Source: Shewanella fodinae
Lineage (GTDB): Bacteria; Pseudomonadota; Gammaproteobacteria; Enterobacterales; Shewanellaceae
Length of the DNA: 64,000 nucleotides
Direction: 5' to 3'
NCBI RefSeq assembly: GCF_014651955.1
Contig: NZ_BMXW01000005.1
Span: 58,333 to 122,332 of the forward strand
This document shows positions 28,138 through 37,061 of this stretch, piece after piece (the stretch's first letter is position 1; every line of letters starts with the position of its first letter). The position numbers and the translations under genes were made by a program. A model generated the notes under the pieces. The model had not been told where the DNA came from, searched no databases, and saw only the letters and a list, made by a program, of their open reading frames with translations.

Positions 28138-28204
28138 GATGATGTTTTGTCAATCGCAGCAAGGGTTGGCTATCATGGTCAACAACGCAGCGCAGGGAAA
28201 TCCC

Positions 28205-28807
28205 ATGAAAAAAATTGTGTTAGCCAGTGGTAATAAAGGCAAACTGGCGGAATTTGCCGATATGTTGGCGGGTTTTAACGTGGAAGTATTGCCCCAAAGT
28301 GCCTTTGATATCACAGAAGCTGTCGAAGATGGCCTGAGCTTTGTGGAAAATGCCATTATTAAGGCTCGCCACGCAGCACTCGCGACCGGATTACCGGCAA
28401 TTGCTGATGATTCAGGACTGGAGGTGGACGCACTCGACGGAGCTCCCGGCATCTACTCGGCCCGTTATAGCGGCGAGTATGCCACCGCTGAATCTAATTA
28501 CCGGAAGCTACTAGACGCTATCAAGGATGTTCCAGCGCCTCGCCGCGCACGCTTTCAGTGCGTACTGGTGTATATGTGTCATGCGGCCGATCCAACACCG
28601 ATTATCTGTCAGGCGGCCTGGGAAGGTGAGATTGCGGCTGAACCCAAAGGAACACATGGTCACGGCTATGACCCAGTGTTTATTCCAAGAGGTTTCCGAC
28701 AAACCGCGGCAGAACTCAGCAGTGATGAGAAAAATCAACTCAGCCATAGAGGTAAAGCACTGAAATTATTGCTGGAAGCTTTCCGTCAGCAAGGGATCAT
28801 TGACTGA
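28205..28807 (+). CDS. rdgB: XTP/dITP diphosphatase RdgB (HAM1 family)
   Basis: 200 residues from the ATG at 28205; the longer frame upstream overlaps the DUF4426 gene and is not conserved sequence. Removes non-canonical purine nucleotides by hydrolysing dITP, XTP or ITP to monophosphates. Motifs: LASGNKGKLAEF (substrate lysine), DGLSFVENAIIKARHAA, the catalytic IADDSGLEVDALDGAPGIYSARYSG, and GHGYDPVFIP. Its TGA overlaps the hemW ATG. Confidence 0.97.
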   Translation: MKKIVLASGNKGKLAEFADMLAGFNVEVLPQSAFDITEAVEDGLSFVENAIIKARHAALATGLPAIADDSGLEVDALDGAPGIYSARYSGEYATAESNYRKLLDAIKDVPAPRRARFQCVLVYMCHAADPTPIICQAAWEGEIAAEPKGTHGHGYDPVFIPRGFRQTAAELSSDEKNQLSHRGKALKLLLEAFRQQGIID

Positions 28808-29940
28808 TGTTACAGCTGCCACCACTAAGCCTTTATATTCATATTCCTTGGTGTGTACGTAAATGCCCTTATTGTGATTTCAACTCACATGCACAACATG
28901 GTGAACTGCCACAGCAGCAGTATGTTGATGCACTGCTGCAGGATCTACAGGCTGATCTACCTTATGTGCAGCAGCGTTCACTGCACAGCATTTTTATTGG
29001 TGGCGGCACACCATCATTGTTTGATGCTGGCCAGATAGGTCGATTATTGCAAGGTGTACGGCAGCAGATCCCTTTCTGTGATGATATTGAAATTACCATG
29101 GAAGCCAATCCTGGGACGCTGGAACATGATGATTTTGCGGCCTACCGCCAGGCAGGTGTAACGCGTATCTCCATGGGAGTACAGAGTTTTGCCGCAGACA
29201 AACTCAATATTCTCGGGCGTATTCATGGTCGCAATGAAGCGGTGACAGCCGCCCAATCTTTGGCGACAGCAGGTTATCAAAGCTTCAATCTGGATCTGAT
29301 GCATGGGCTACCTGGGCAGGATTTGTCACAGGCAATGCAGGACATTGAAACCGCCGCCTCGTTAAACCCACCGCATCTCTCCTGGTATCAACTCACCATT
29401 GAAGCCAATACCCTGTTCCATTCCAAACCGCCACAGCTGCCAGATGACGAAGCCTTATGGCAGATTTACCGCTCAGGTCAACAACGCCTCGCGGAACTGG
29501 GGTATTGTCAGTATGAAATCTCTGCCTACGCCAAACCCGGCTATGAATGCCGCCATAACCGCAACTACTGGGAGTTTGGCGATTATCTGGGAATTGGCTG
29601 CGGTGCCCACGGTAAAATTACCCTGTTGCAACCGCAACAAGTTATCCGCACCGTTAAAGTAAAACATCCCAAAGGCTATTTGGCTGGCAACTACCTTTAT
29701 GAAACCACTGAAGTTGCCGCAGAGGAATTACCGCTGGAATACCTGATGAATCGCTTGCGCTTAATGGTGCCGATTCCTAAAGCGGAGTTTACGGCCAGAA
29801 CCGGGTTAGCGGCGACACTGTTGGATGCGGGTATGCAGCGTGGTGCCGACAAAGGGTTAGTCATAGTACACCATGATGCCTGGGAACTGACGGAGCAAGG
29901 TCACTTCTTCGTCAATGAGCTACTGGGCGAATTTTGCTGA
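28807..29940 (+). CDS. hemW: Radical SAM heme chaperone HemW
   Basis: 377 residues. Radical-SAM cluster motif WCVRKCPYCDFNSH at Cys16/Cys20/Cys23 (CxxxCxxC), then FIGGGTPSLF, ITMEANPG, RISMGVQSF, NLDLMHGLPGQ and the C-terminal HemN_C domain with GIGCGAHG. Unlike coproporphyrinogen oxidase HemN, HemW lacks the extra N-terminal region and serves as a heme-binding chaperone. The gene closes the yggS-hemW run and is followed by a strong terminator. Confidence 0.95.
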   Translation: MLQLPPLSLYIHIPWCVRKCPYCDFNSHAQHGELPQQQYVDALLQDLQADLPYVQQRSLHSIFIGGGTPSLFDAGQIGRLLQGVRQQIPFCDDIEITMEANPGTLEHDDFAAYRQAGVTRISMGVQSFAADKLNILGRIHGRNEAVTAAQSLATAGYQSFNLDLMHGLPGQDLSQAMQDIETAASLNPPHLSWYQLTIEANTLFHSKPPQLPDDEALWQIYRSGQQRLAELGYCQYEISAYAKPGYECRHNRNYWEFGDYLGIGCGAHGKITLLQPQQVIRTVKVKHPKGYLAGNYLYETTEVAAEELPLEYLMNRLRLMVPIPKAEFTARTGLAATLLDAGMQRGADKGLVIVHHDAWELTEQGHFFVNELLGEFC

Positions 29941-29984
29941 AAGACCAACAGACCGCTCACATAATACGTATGGTGTAACACCAT

Positions 29985-30017
29985 AAAAAAATCCTCCCAG
30001 TCGTGGAGGATTTTTTT
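29985..30017. terminator. Bidirectional intrinsic terminator
   Basis: AAAAAAATCCTCC pairs with GGAGGATTTTTTT (13 bp) around a 7-base loop, between convergent hemW and a LysR gene. T-runs exist on both strands. A separate perfect palindrome ATGGTGT-A-ACACCAT lies just upstream (29970-29984). Confidence 0.93.
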
Positions 30018-30055
30018 AGCATCAATCGTCATGAATACGAAAAGCGAGCCGATGG

Positions 30056-30997
30056 TTACTGCCGTTTAGCAAAAATCTCTGCGTATTTTTCATCCCATTT
30101 CGGTGGCGTACCGATGTGGTTCTTAATGAAATCGATGAAAGCGCTGACTTTAGGTGCCAAATGTTTACGTCGCGGGTACACCGCCTGCAGCGGCAGGTGG
30201 TTCACCAAATGCCACTCAGGCAGCAGAGGCACCAATTTCCCCTCTTCTATTTCGTTTTCCAGCAGATAGGTGGCTAGATACACAATCCCCAGACCACTGA
30301 CGGCTGCCGATTTCAGGGCAGGCGCGTTATCAACGCGGAAATTACCGTTAACCCCAATTTCGCAATAGTCATCACCTTTCTTGAACTGCCAAACGCTGTG
30401 TTCGTGCCATTCACCGTGATACACCAAGCAGTTATGTTCGACTAACTGTTCTGGACGCATCAGCTTACCATGCGTGGCAACATATTCCGGTGATGCCAGC
30501 AGCATAAACTGACACTTCATCAGTGGTCTAGCAACCATGCCCAGTGGTAGCTGTTCTGACATGGTCAGCAGCAGATCCAACCCTTCACTGACCACATCCA
30601 CCTTGTGATCCAGCAAACTCACTTGTAATTCCAGCTCGGGATGGCGCGCCATAAACTCAGGCAACGCGGGAATAATATGCGCGGTGCCAAATGACTGAGA
30701 GATCCCCAATTTCAGCACACCGCGGGTAGCATCATTGAGGTTATGCACGCTGGCTACCGCTTGATCAGCACCACGTAACAACTCTTCACCCTGGGTGTAC
30801 AGCAAATTACCCGCCTCCGTCAGACAAAGACTACGGGTGGTGCGCTGGATAAGTTGAACGCCCAGTTTATGTTCCAGATCAGCTACTTGGGTACTGACCT
30901 TGGACTTTGAAATTCCCAAGCGACGAGCAGCAGCACTGAAACTGCCGGCACGGGCGACATGGGTAAAAATCGCAATGGGTTCCAATAGTTCTAACAT
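30056..30997 (-). CDS. LysR-type transcriptional regulator
   Basis: 313 residues. Winged helix-turn-helix at about 7-65 (FTHVARAGSFSAAARRLGIS, KSKVSTQVADLEHKLGVQLI, RTTRSLCLTEAG), then a LysR substrate-binding domain of two alpha/beta lobes (about 90-300) ending in PPKWDEKYAEIFAKRQ. This looks like the CrgA/DsdC-like group that often acts on a divergent target; here the upstream neighbour is yggN-like DUF2884 on the same strand, so no obvious target is adjacent. Ligand unknown. It interrupts the otherwise conserved ygg neighbourhood. Confidence 0.93.
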   Translation of the reverse strand: MLELLEPIAIFTHVARAGSFSAAARRLGISKSKVSTQVADLEHKLGVQLIQRTTRSLCLTEAGNLLYTQGEELLRGADQAVASVHNLNDATRGVLKLGISQSFGTAHIIPALPEFMARHPELELQVSLLDHKVDVVSEGLDLLLTMSEQLPLGMVARPLMKCQFMLLASPEYVATHGKLMRPEQLVEHNCLVYHGEWHEHSVWQFKKGDDYCEIGVNGNFRVDNAPALKSAAVSGLGIVYLATYLLENEIEEGKLVPLLPEWHLVNHLPLQAVYPRRKHLAPKVSAFIDFIKNHIGTPPKWDEKYAEIFAKRQ

Positions 30998-31212
30998 GAA
31001 AGTCGCCTTAAGCCTTTTACTTCTTTATGTTTTACAAAGAAAACGCTATCGCTCCAGCCAGCTGGAGTGGTACGGAAAAATCTGTAAATCGTAAATACAA
31101 TGATTGTTTTACCGAGCCGCCGACAGGACGTCGGGGGTTAACGCTCGAAAGTATATCAAGTCTTTGTTCGCTACTCTAACGCCATTGTTCTGTATTCGCA
31201 AAAAAGAAACAT

Positions 31213-31249
31213 AAAAAAATCCCCGCAACAGGAAGGAGGATGCGGGGCA
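31213..31249 (-). terminator. Intrinsic terminator after DUF2884 gene
   Basis: On the minus strand CCCCGCA pairs with TGCGGGG across a 13-base loop and is followed by ATTTTTTT, about 30 bases past the DUF2884 stop. Confidence 0.88.
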
Positions 31250-31278
31250 AGTCTACGTCCAAGGAGACGTTTATTGGG

Positions 31279-32070
31279 TTATGGGCGACCGGACACCAGT
31301 GGGTAAGCAGACAATGCCGGAACACTCTGTCGCAGTTGGTCTTCTACTGCCATTAGCTGCTGAAAATCATCACATAACGCGTCGGCACGTTTATCGAGCG
31401 CTTTAGAACGTTCATCCATTTGCTGATCGATCTCTTCGCCCAACTTATCCATGCGTTTACCAAAGGCGTCCATACGTTCGCTGAAGTCACCTTCGCCGTT
31501 CATCATGCTTTTGCCAATGTTGATCATGATGGAGCCCATCGACTGCATCACCAGGTCTTCCATCTGGCGGGAAAACTCTTCATCAAACGCTTTATCAATA
31601 GTGTCGTCGGTGGCACCGATAAAATAGGTGTCACCCTTGTGATACACCACTTTGCCGACCCGTTCGTGTAGTTGTGTCATCATGTCGTTCAGTTTGGTGC
31701 CGGTTTCATCGCCCAGCAGCGGCGTCAATGCAGTGCTCACGGCAGCATTAGCCATATCCATTGCTTCATCGACCAAAGCAACCACTTCGGGCAACTGCTT
31801 AGCCATGCCCTGCTGGTATTCTGTCAGCAGTTTTTTCTGCTTTGCATCTAGCGTTACTTCTTTGCCATCTACATATAGGCGATCCATTTCTACGCGATAG
31901 CGCTCTTGGCCCTGATCGCCTATCACCAGTTTTTTCGGCGTCAGCGTCACGTCATAATTAAGCGACACATCGCAAGCATCGTTATCTCCGCCCAATCCCA
32001 AAGCCCAAGCCGAAGAAGCGGGAGCCAGTAGTGCACATCCCAGAGTCATGCCCAGCAACAGAGTTTTCAT
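31279..32070 (-). CDS. DUF2884 (YggN-like) periplasmic protein
   Basis: 263 residues from the ATG at 32070, which has AAAAGGA upstream and sits directly before the signal peptide (TLLLGMTLGCALLAPASSAWA|LG). The mature protein contains CDVSLNYDVTLTPKKLVIGD, RLYVDGKEVTLDAKQKKLLTEYQQG, and a long helical, Met/Asp-rich half with FSERMDAFGKRMDKLGEEIDQQM, a likely coiled coil. The family is DUF2884, known as YggN in E. coli, where it also lies between hemW and yggL. Function unknown. Own terminator; upstream 32071-32257 is A+T-rich and probably holds its promoter. Confidence 0.9.
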   Translation of the reverse strand: MKTLLLGMTLGCALLAPASSAWALGLGGDNDACDVSLNYDVTLTPKKLVIGDQGQERYRVEMDRLYVDGKEVTLDAKQKKLLTEYQQGMAKQLPEVVALVDEAMDMANAAVSTALTPLLGDETGTKLNDMMTQLHERVGKVVYHKGDTYFIGATDDTIDKAFDEEFSRQMEDLVMQSMGSIMINIGKSMMNGEGDFSERMDAFGKRMDKLGEEIDQQMDERSKALDKRADALCDDFQQLMAVEDQLRQSVPALSAYPLVSGRP

Positions 32071-32257
32071 TCGATTTATCCTTTTCAAATTATTCATCAA
32101 ACTGCCCTAGATAAAGCACAGCTCATGCCAAAATTTAATTGATTGATTTTATTGGTTTAATTTTTATTAGACATTATGAAATAACCGTTAGATAGTAAAA
32201 CACACTAGCTTTTGGTGAATATGACAATCCGAGAGGCAAAAAAGGTTGGAACAGACA

Positions 32258-32285
32258 TAAAAAAAGCAGCGCCGCAGCACTGCTT
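32258..32285 (-). terminator. Intrinsic terminator after yggL
   Basis: AGCAGTGC and GCGCTGCT (one G-U pair) with loop TGCG, followed on the minus strand by a T-run, just past the yggL stop. Confidence 0.87.
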
Positions 32286-32303
32286 CTAATAAAACGGAGG
32301 TTG

Positions 32304-32627
32304 TTAGCCCCACCAGATATCGTAGAGTTCGCTGATCTCTATCTCTTCGGCATTGAGGCTTTTCAGAAAACTTTCTACGGCCTTACGATCATCATCAGTA
32401 CATTTGCCAAGACGCTGAGTAGCGACTACACCATCCCATAATCTATGGCCGCCACCGTGGAAACCAAGTTCGCGCGGCTCAATCACTTCACTGATGAAGC
32501 GCTCCACAAAATCATCAATCTCTTCTTCGCTCAGACTATCAGCAAAGCGCCAACTGACATCAAAACCCAGCTCCTGAAACTCATCAACCCGCAACTTCTT
32601 ACGCAAACGGCGACTACGAATGGCCAT
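32304..32627 (-). CDS. yggL: YggL family protein (DUF469)
   Basis: 107 residues: basic start AIRSRRLRKKLRVDEFQELGF, then DVSWRFADSLSEEEIDDFVERFI, GFHGGGHRLWDGVVATQRLGKCTDDDR and SELYDIWWG. These match the 50S-associated YggL family, reported to bind the large ribosomal subunit. Follows trmB after 22 bases and is surely cotranscribed. Confidence 0.95.
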   Translation of the reverse strand: MAIRSRRLRKKLRVDEFQELGFDVSWRFADSLSEEEIDDFVERFISEVIEPRELGFHGGGHRLWDGVVATQRLGKCTDDDRKAVESFLKSLNAEEIEISELYDIWWG

Positions 32628-32649
32628 GGCAACCCCTCTGTTACTTTCG

Positions 32650-33366
32650 TTATTCAGTACGTTCGAACATCAAATCCCAAACACCATGCCCAAGACGTTG
32701 GCCGCGGGCTTCAAACTTGGTCAGTGGCCGATAGTCAGGCCGAGCCACCACAGTACCATCAACTGACTGATTTTTATAGCCTGGAGCCTGGTTCATCACC
32801 TCCAGCATGTGTTCGCTATAGTTTTCCCAATCGGTTGCCATATGGAACACACCACCAATGCGTAAGCGGGAACGCAGCAACTGCACAAATTCCGGCTGCA
32901 CAATACGCCGTTTATGGTGGCGTTTTTTATGCCAAGGGTCAGGGAAAAACAACTGCACCCGTGCCAACGAAGATTCTGGAATAGTGTGCTGCAACACTTC
33001 TACCGCATCGTGATGAAACACCCGCAGATTAGTCACACCCGCCTCAGCGGCGGCGGCCAGACAGGCACCAACACCCGGTTTATGCACTTCGATACCGATG
33101 AAATCTTTCTCAGGCGCCGCTTGTGCCATTGCCACCAGTGATGCGCCCATACCGAAACCAATCTCCAGCACCACATCGGCATTGCGACCAAATACCTGCT
33201 GCAAGTCCATTGGCTCGGCGGAGTATTCCAACCCCATGCTATCCCAATGTTGCTCAATAGCCTGTTCCTGGCCTTTGGTCAGGCGTCCTTCTCGCAAAAC
33301 AAAACTTTTAACTTTGCGCAGATACTTGCCTTCTTCATTATATTCAGCAGTGGTGACTTCGCTCAT
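32650..33366 (-). CDS. trmB: tRNA (guanine-N7-)-methyltransferase TrmB
   Basis: 238 residues. SAM-dependent enzyme that methylates G46 in the tRNA variable loop. Motifs: [17 protein letters not shown] at the N-terminus, SAM-binding [27 protein letters not shown], and the family signature [22 protein letters not shown]. The gene heads a trmB-yggL unit divergent from mutY-yggX; the 166-base gap should contain both promoters. Confidence 0.97.
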   Translation of the reverse strand: MSEVTTAEYNEEGKYLRKVKSFVLREGRLTKGQEQAIEQHWDSMGLEYSAEPMDLQQVFGRNADVVLEIGFGMGASLVAMAQAAPEKDFIGIEVHKPGVGACLAAAAEAGVTNLRVFHHDAVEVLQHTIPESSLARVQLFFPDPWHKKRHHKRRIVQPEFVQLLRSRLRIGGVFHMATDWENYSEHMLEVMNQAPGYKNQSVDGTVVARPDYRPLTKFEARGQRLGHGVWDLMFERTE

Positions 33367-33532
33367 GATTACCCCTGACCCAGCCAGACTTCATAAAAGA
33401 AGGGCATTATGCAAAGTTCACCAATGAGTGCAAGCCCCGCTTGTAGAAAAGTATATCAATAAGCAATGAGTTCGCTATCAGCCCTGGTAATACCCCTTGT
33501 ATGGCGATCCGGCTAAAGCTACACTGCGGCCC

Positions 33533-34633
33533 ATGAAAACGACGTCATTTTCGCAACGCATTATCAGTTGGTACGGTCAACACGGCCGTAAAACCCTGCC
33601 GTGGCAACTCAATAAAACCCCGTATAAAGTATGGGTTTCAGAAATCATGTTGCAACAAACGCAGGTGGCAACCGTCATCCCCTATTTCAACCGTTTTATG
33701 CAGCGCTTCCCAGATGTAGTGGCCTTAGCCAATGCGGATATTGATGAAGTGCTGCACCTGTGGACCGGGCTAGGCTACTACGCCCGCGCCCGTAACCTAC
33801 ATAAAGCGGCACAGTTGATCCGTGATAATCACGGCGGAGTATTTCCTGAACAATTTGACGCAGTGATGGCGCTGCCCGGTATTGGCCGCTCCACGGCTGG
33901 CGCCATACTGTCACTATCACTGGGTCAGCATCACCCGATTTTGGACGGTAACGTTAAACGGGTTTTGGCCCGTCATGCCGCCATTGATGGCTGGCCGGGG
34001 CAACCTAAGGTCGAGCAAGCGCTGTGGCAACTGGCAACCGAGCTGTCTCCAACAACCGATATTGCCCAATATAATCAGGCGATGATGGATATGGGCGCTG
34101 GCATCTGCACCCGCTCACGGCCAGCGTGTGCGCAATGTCCGGTAGCACTGGACTGTCAGGCGCAACAGATGGGCAAACAACAGGATTATCCCGGCAAGAA
34201 GCCCAAGAAAACCATTCCGGCCAAAGATGCTTGGCTGCTGGTTATTCGAGATCGGGACAACATCTTATTGCAGAAACGTCCGCCAGCGGGCATTTGGGGC
34301 GGGCTCTGGTGTTTTCCGCAATACAACACTAAAGCCGCCTTGCAGCAAACTGTTACCACACTGGGCTGCTCAGTCGCTGAACTCGAAGCATTACCGGGGT
34401 TTCGCCATACCTTTAGTCACTTCCATCTGGATGCACAACCACTGCTACTGACATTGCATCACGATGCCGACGCGATTGCCGCAAAATTACAGCAATCGGC
34501 AACATCACAGGCGGCCGTCATGGAAGCCGCCCCCAGTCTCTGGTATAACTTAAGCCAACCATCACGGGTCGGACTGGCCGCCGCCACCGAGCGGGTTCTG
34601 GCCGGCTTAAAACCTAGTGCAATTGAGGAGTAA
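33533..34633 (+). CDS. mutY: Adenine DNA glycosylase MutY
   Basis: 366 residues from the ATG at 33533. Removes A mispaired with 8-oxoguanine. HhH-GPD domain: [27 protein letters not shown] (catalytic Glu in SEIM), [16 protein letters not shown] (HhH), [10 protein letters not shown] (catalytic Asp before GICTR). The 4Fe-4S ligand pattern is C-x6-C-x2-C-x5-C ([17 protein letters not shown]), and a C-terminal NUDIX-like 8-oxoG recognition domain contains [17 protein letters not shown]. Seven bases separate it from yggX. Confidence 0.97.
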   Translation: MKTTSFSQRIISWYGQHGRKTLPWQLNKTPYKVWVSEIMLQQTQVATVIPYFNRFMQRFPDVVALANADIDEVLHLWTGLGYYARARNLHKAAQLIRDNHGGVFPEQFDAVMALPGIGRSTAGAILSLSLGQHHPILDGNVKRVLARHAAIDGWPGQPKVEQALWQLATELSPTTDIAQYNQAMMDMGAGICTRSRPACAQCPVALDCQAQQMGKQQDYPGKKPKKTIPAKDAWLLVIRDRDNILLQKRPPAGIWGGLWCFPQYNTKAALQQTVTTLGCSVAELEALPGFRHTFSHFHLDAQPLLLTLHHDADAIAAKLQQSATSQAAVMEAAPSLWYNLSQPSRVGLAAATERVLAGLKPSAIEE

Positions 34634-34640
34634 CCATCTT

Positions 34641-34922
34641 ATGGCACGCACAGTTCATTGCGTCTATCTCAACCAAGAAGCGGAAGGGCTGGATTTTCAA
34701 CTCTATCCGGGTGAAATCGGCAAACGCATTTTCGACAGCATCAGCAAAGAAGCCTGGGCCGCATGGCAGCACAAGCAAACCATGCTGATCAATGAAAAGA
34801 AACTCAACATGATGAACGCCGAACATCGCAAATTTCTCGAAGAGCAGATGGTGCACTTCCTGTTTGAAGGCGGTGATGTGCAGGTTGAAGGCTACGTGCC
34901 ACCAAAAGAAGAAGAGTTGTAA
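34641..34922 (+). CDS. yggX: Fe(2+)-trafficking / oxidative-stress protein YggX
   Basis: 93 residues from the ATG at 34641 (GGAG upstream). [23 protein letters not shown] with the conserved Cys7, then [30 protein letters not shown]. In enteric bacteria YggX protects labile Fe-S clusters and is linked to MutY. The mutY-yggX pair here is as in E. coli. Confidence 0.96.
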   Translation: MARTVHCVYLNQEAEGLDFQLYPGEIGKRIFDSISKEAWAAWQHKQTMLINEKKLNMMNAEHRKFLEEQMVHFLFEGGDVQVEGYVPPKEEEL

Positions 34923-35139
34923 GAGGTTTTAGCACACCGCAAAAAATAGGCTCCCTATCGTGATGACTATAAAGCGGTGGCTCTGGAGTAACAATGCCTA
35001 GCAGTTCTTTAGTAAGTCGCTGCTTAAAACCGTCCAGCGCACATTCGCGGTACATTGGGTTTTGAATGCAGCGTTCCTGGTTGCCATCAAACTACAGCAC
35101 TGCGAGTACGGTTGTGAGAGATAAAGGCCATAAACGACA

Positions 35140-35170
35140 CCGGGACATTGAGTTTTGCTCATTGTCCCGG
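35140..35170 (+). terminator. Long hairpin downstream of yggX, terminator-like
   Basis: CCGGGACATTGAG and CTCATTGTCCCGG form a 13-bp stem with one mismatch and loop TTTTG. It lies between convergent yggX and the island genes. The following T-tract (GGTTTGCAT) is poor, so it may be a weak terminator or a processed element. The surrounding 284-base gap (34923-35206) contains no intact gene. Confidence 0.55.
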
Positions 35171-35206
35171 TTTGCATATGGCTGCTGGATTGGAAAGGTT
35201 TCGGGG

Positions 35207-35638
35207 TTAGTCTTTCAAGTGTTCCATAAGAGCCAGTGTAACTGGAAATATCACTTTTTCCTTTAATGTTTTCGAAGTAAGTGTGTCAGCTTCTCGACTA
35301 TTTAGAGCCGGGGCAAACTCCTGCCCATGTTTCCAAAACACGCTCCCATATTGGTCAAAAAACAATGTAGTTATAGTGTGTTCCGTGTCTTTGTTCTTGA
35401 GATAAATAAAATCAAGGGCGCAGTAGCAATCTTGATAATCTCCAATTAAGACCGCTCTATGTACCAATTTGACGTCGCAATCAAAGAGTTTAATTACATC
35501 TTTATTTCCAACAACTTCAATGCAGAAGTCATCTTTCATTTTATTCAAACATTCAAAGAGAGCCGTTACCAATTCTGACTTCTGTTCACATGCTTCCTTA
35601 TATTTTTTAGAGAGTTGTTGTACATGATAAAATTCCAT
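35207..35638 (-). CDS. Hypothetical protein, island gene
   Basis: 143 residues with a strong ribosome site (GGAGGAAG, spacing 5) before the ATG. No signal peptide or membrane helix. The N-terminal third is helical and charged (QQLSKKYKEACEQKSELVTAL); the middle has beta-like strands (VKLVHRAVLIGDY, ALDFIYLKNKD, TTLFFDQYGSVFWKHG) and the end is helical. It has several Cys (ECLNK, FCIEV, DCDVK, DCYCALD). I do not recognise the family. Fourth and last of a co-oriented group after the membrane-protein gene (27 bases upstream). Confidence 0.65.
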   Translation of the reverse strand: MEFYHVQQLSKKYKEACEQKSELVTALFECLNKMKDDFCIEVVGNKDVIKLFDCDVKLVHRAVLIGDYQDCYCALDFIYLKNKDTEHTITTLFFDQYGSVFWKHGQEFAPALNSREADTLTSKTLKEKVIFPVTLALMEHLKD

Positions 35639-35665
35639 TTTGCTTCCTCCACTGAAACTGTTTGC

Positions 35666-36274
35666 TCATTCTAAAAGTAATACCAATTTTTGGTAATCAC
35701 TTTTAAGTTGGTCATTAATCCAATTACAACCGCCAAAAGCCTCTGGTTTACATTTGTCTTTGCAAAGCTTATCTGCATGTTCAGCACTTAAAGCGGAATC
35801 AGTTATGATTTGCTTTTGCGCTGCCGCTATGATTGTAGCCACAGTTTTAATATCTTCATGTAATAGTGAGTATAAATCTTGCTGTTTGATCAAATCGACC
35901 AACGCTAAGAACGGTTTAACGCGATGATCACTTTGATGATGCAGTTCAAGCATCTGGGGGGCAGGCATTAGCAGCAAGTGATTTAACTGTGCTTTAAAGC
36001 TGGCTAGGATCATGGGCTTTAAGGTGTCAATAGCCAGTTTGGCCTCTTCTTTGGCACGATTCAGTTTTAGTACATTGCCACCAATGGTTAACTCTTCTAA
36101 TCGGCTAATTTGTGGTATTACCAATGCAACCACCCAGCTAGCAATCACCAGAGAAACAAACTCAGCACCAGACAATTTAGACAACCACAGTAGGGTTAGT
36201 GCAGCGACTGCAACACACACTGCAAACGCGATTGCCCATCCAGCTATCCATATAGGTGTTTTTTCCGTTGTCAT
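35666..36274 (-). CDS. Two-helix membrane protein, unknown
   Basis: 202 residues from the ATG at 36274 (a TTG lies two codons upstream). Two adjacent membrane helices at about 8-31 (WIAGWAIAFAVCVAVAALTL) and 36-56 (AEFVSLVIASWVVALVIPQI). A short amphipathic stretch then leads into a cytosolic helical domain (NRAKEEAKLAIDTLKPMILAS onward). A Cys-rich turn, CKDKCKPEAFGGC, occurs near residue 168-180. This topology, a helical hairpin anchoring a long soluble tail, is seen in many phage-defence and stress membrane proteins, but nothing specific can be assigned. Confidence 0.65.
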   Translation of the reverse strand: MTTEKTPIWIAGWAIAFAVCVAVAALTLLWLSKLSGAEFVSLVIASWVVALVIPQISRLEELTIGGNVLKLNRAKEEAKLAIDTLKPMILASFKAQLNHLLLMPAPQMLELHHQSDHRVKPFLALVDLIKQQDLYSLLHEDIKTVATIIAAAQKQIITDSALSAEHADKLCKDKCKPEAFGGCNWINDQLKSDYQKLVLLLE

Positions 36275-36286
36275 ACCCAAACCCTA

Positions 36287-36703
36287 TTAATTTACATAAC
36301 GTTGCACATTATTCAGCCCATCGCCAGCATGGTTGATAAAGCAGTTGAATGGTTCAGCTCCACCATAACCACCGTAACTGTTTTTCGCATTGATCATCAG
36401 TACCATCACATGACGTGCGCCAGACTTATCGCTTTCCCATTTGTCGTAGTGACCTTCGAGTCTTACTGACTCAGGATCTTTAAAACCTGACGTTCTAGTG
36501 ATGAGATGCAGGCAAGCCTGCAAAAGAGCCTCTTGATTGAGACCACCGGAATTCATTTTTTTCGGAGGGGCAACGGAAACGGCTTGAGCATCATTACCAC
36601 ATGGATCTTGGCTAAAGGTGGTGACGCCATTGACGTCACACTTGTAGATCTCAGCTTGGATACTAAAGGTAAATCCTGCAACAACCAGTAAAATCCATTT
36701 CAT
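36287..36703 (-). CDS. Exported DUF4124-like protein
   Basis: 138 residues. MKWILLVVAGFTFSIQA is a signal peptide (about 17 residues). The mature N-terminus EIYKCDVNGVTTFSQDPCG is typical of DUF4124, a short periplasmic domain with a Cys pair. The rest (LLQACLHLITRTSGFKDPESVRLEG and a C-terminal NCFINHAGDGL) resembles no family I can name; DPESVR-type segments occur in other exported proteins. Twelve bases separate it from the membrane protein gene downstream, suggesting cotranscription. Confidence 0.7.
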   Translation of the reverse strand: MKWILLVVAGFTFSIQAEIYKCDVNGVTTFSQDPCGNDAQAVSVAPPKKMNSGGLNQEALLQACLHLITRTSGFKDPESVRLEGHYDKWESDKSGARHVMVLMINAKNSYGGYGGAEPFNCFINHAGDGLNNVQRYVN

Positions 36704-36737
36704 GGTTATTCACCTATGCGATCATTATAAATAACTC

Positions 36738-37061
36738 TTAATCCTTAGATTTTACCTTAGAGCTAGCAGTCGCATATTTGGAGTATTTTTCTTTTAACTT
36801 ATCTTTATTTTTGCTCTTTGAAACACTTCCAGACATGGTAGCAAAATCGTTTTGCAACGAAAGATTGTGCTGATACGTCTGAGCTTTTGAAACAGACTTA
36901 GCTGTCTCATCCCGAGCATTGGCAGATTTATTAATCTTTTGATCGTACTTAGAATTTTCAAAAACGTCTATTTTAACTAATTTACCATTCCGAAGGCGAA
37001 TAGATTCCTCTTTGGAAGAATGCACAGTCTTAGCAGCTTCTTTACGACTTTTACTCTCCAT
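36738..37061 (-). CDS. Small Ser/Lys-rich protein overlapping the zeta-like gene
   Basis: 107 residues from the ATG at 37061, preceded by GGAGG at good spacing inside the end of the upstream gene; the two overlap by 11 bases. Extremely rich in Lys and Ser, with no hydrophobic core segment: SKSRKEAAKTVHSSKEESIR, KIDVFENSKYDQKINK, SVSKSKNKDKLKEKYSKYA, ending KVKSKD. Probably largely disordered or helical. Coupling to a P-loop toxin-like gene makes it a candidate antidote or accessory factor. Antitoxins in classical epsilon/zeta systems precede the toxin and are more compact, so this is not a standard arrangement. Confidence 0.6.
   Translation of the reverse strand: MESKSRKEAAKTVHSSKEESIRLRNGKLVKIDVFENSKYDQKINKSANARDETAKSVSKAQTYQHNLSLQNDFATMSGSVSKSKNKDKLKEKYSKYATASSKVKSKD

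Noticed and set aside
32445..32984. 179-residue plus-strand frame across yggL and trmB
   Set aside because: Antisense to two conserved genes; no domain, no ribosome site.
35066..35266. 66-residue plus-strand frame downstream of yggX
   Set aside because: It crosses the 35140-35170 hairpin, has no good ribosome site and runs antisense into the island gene.
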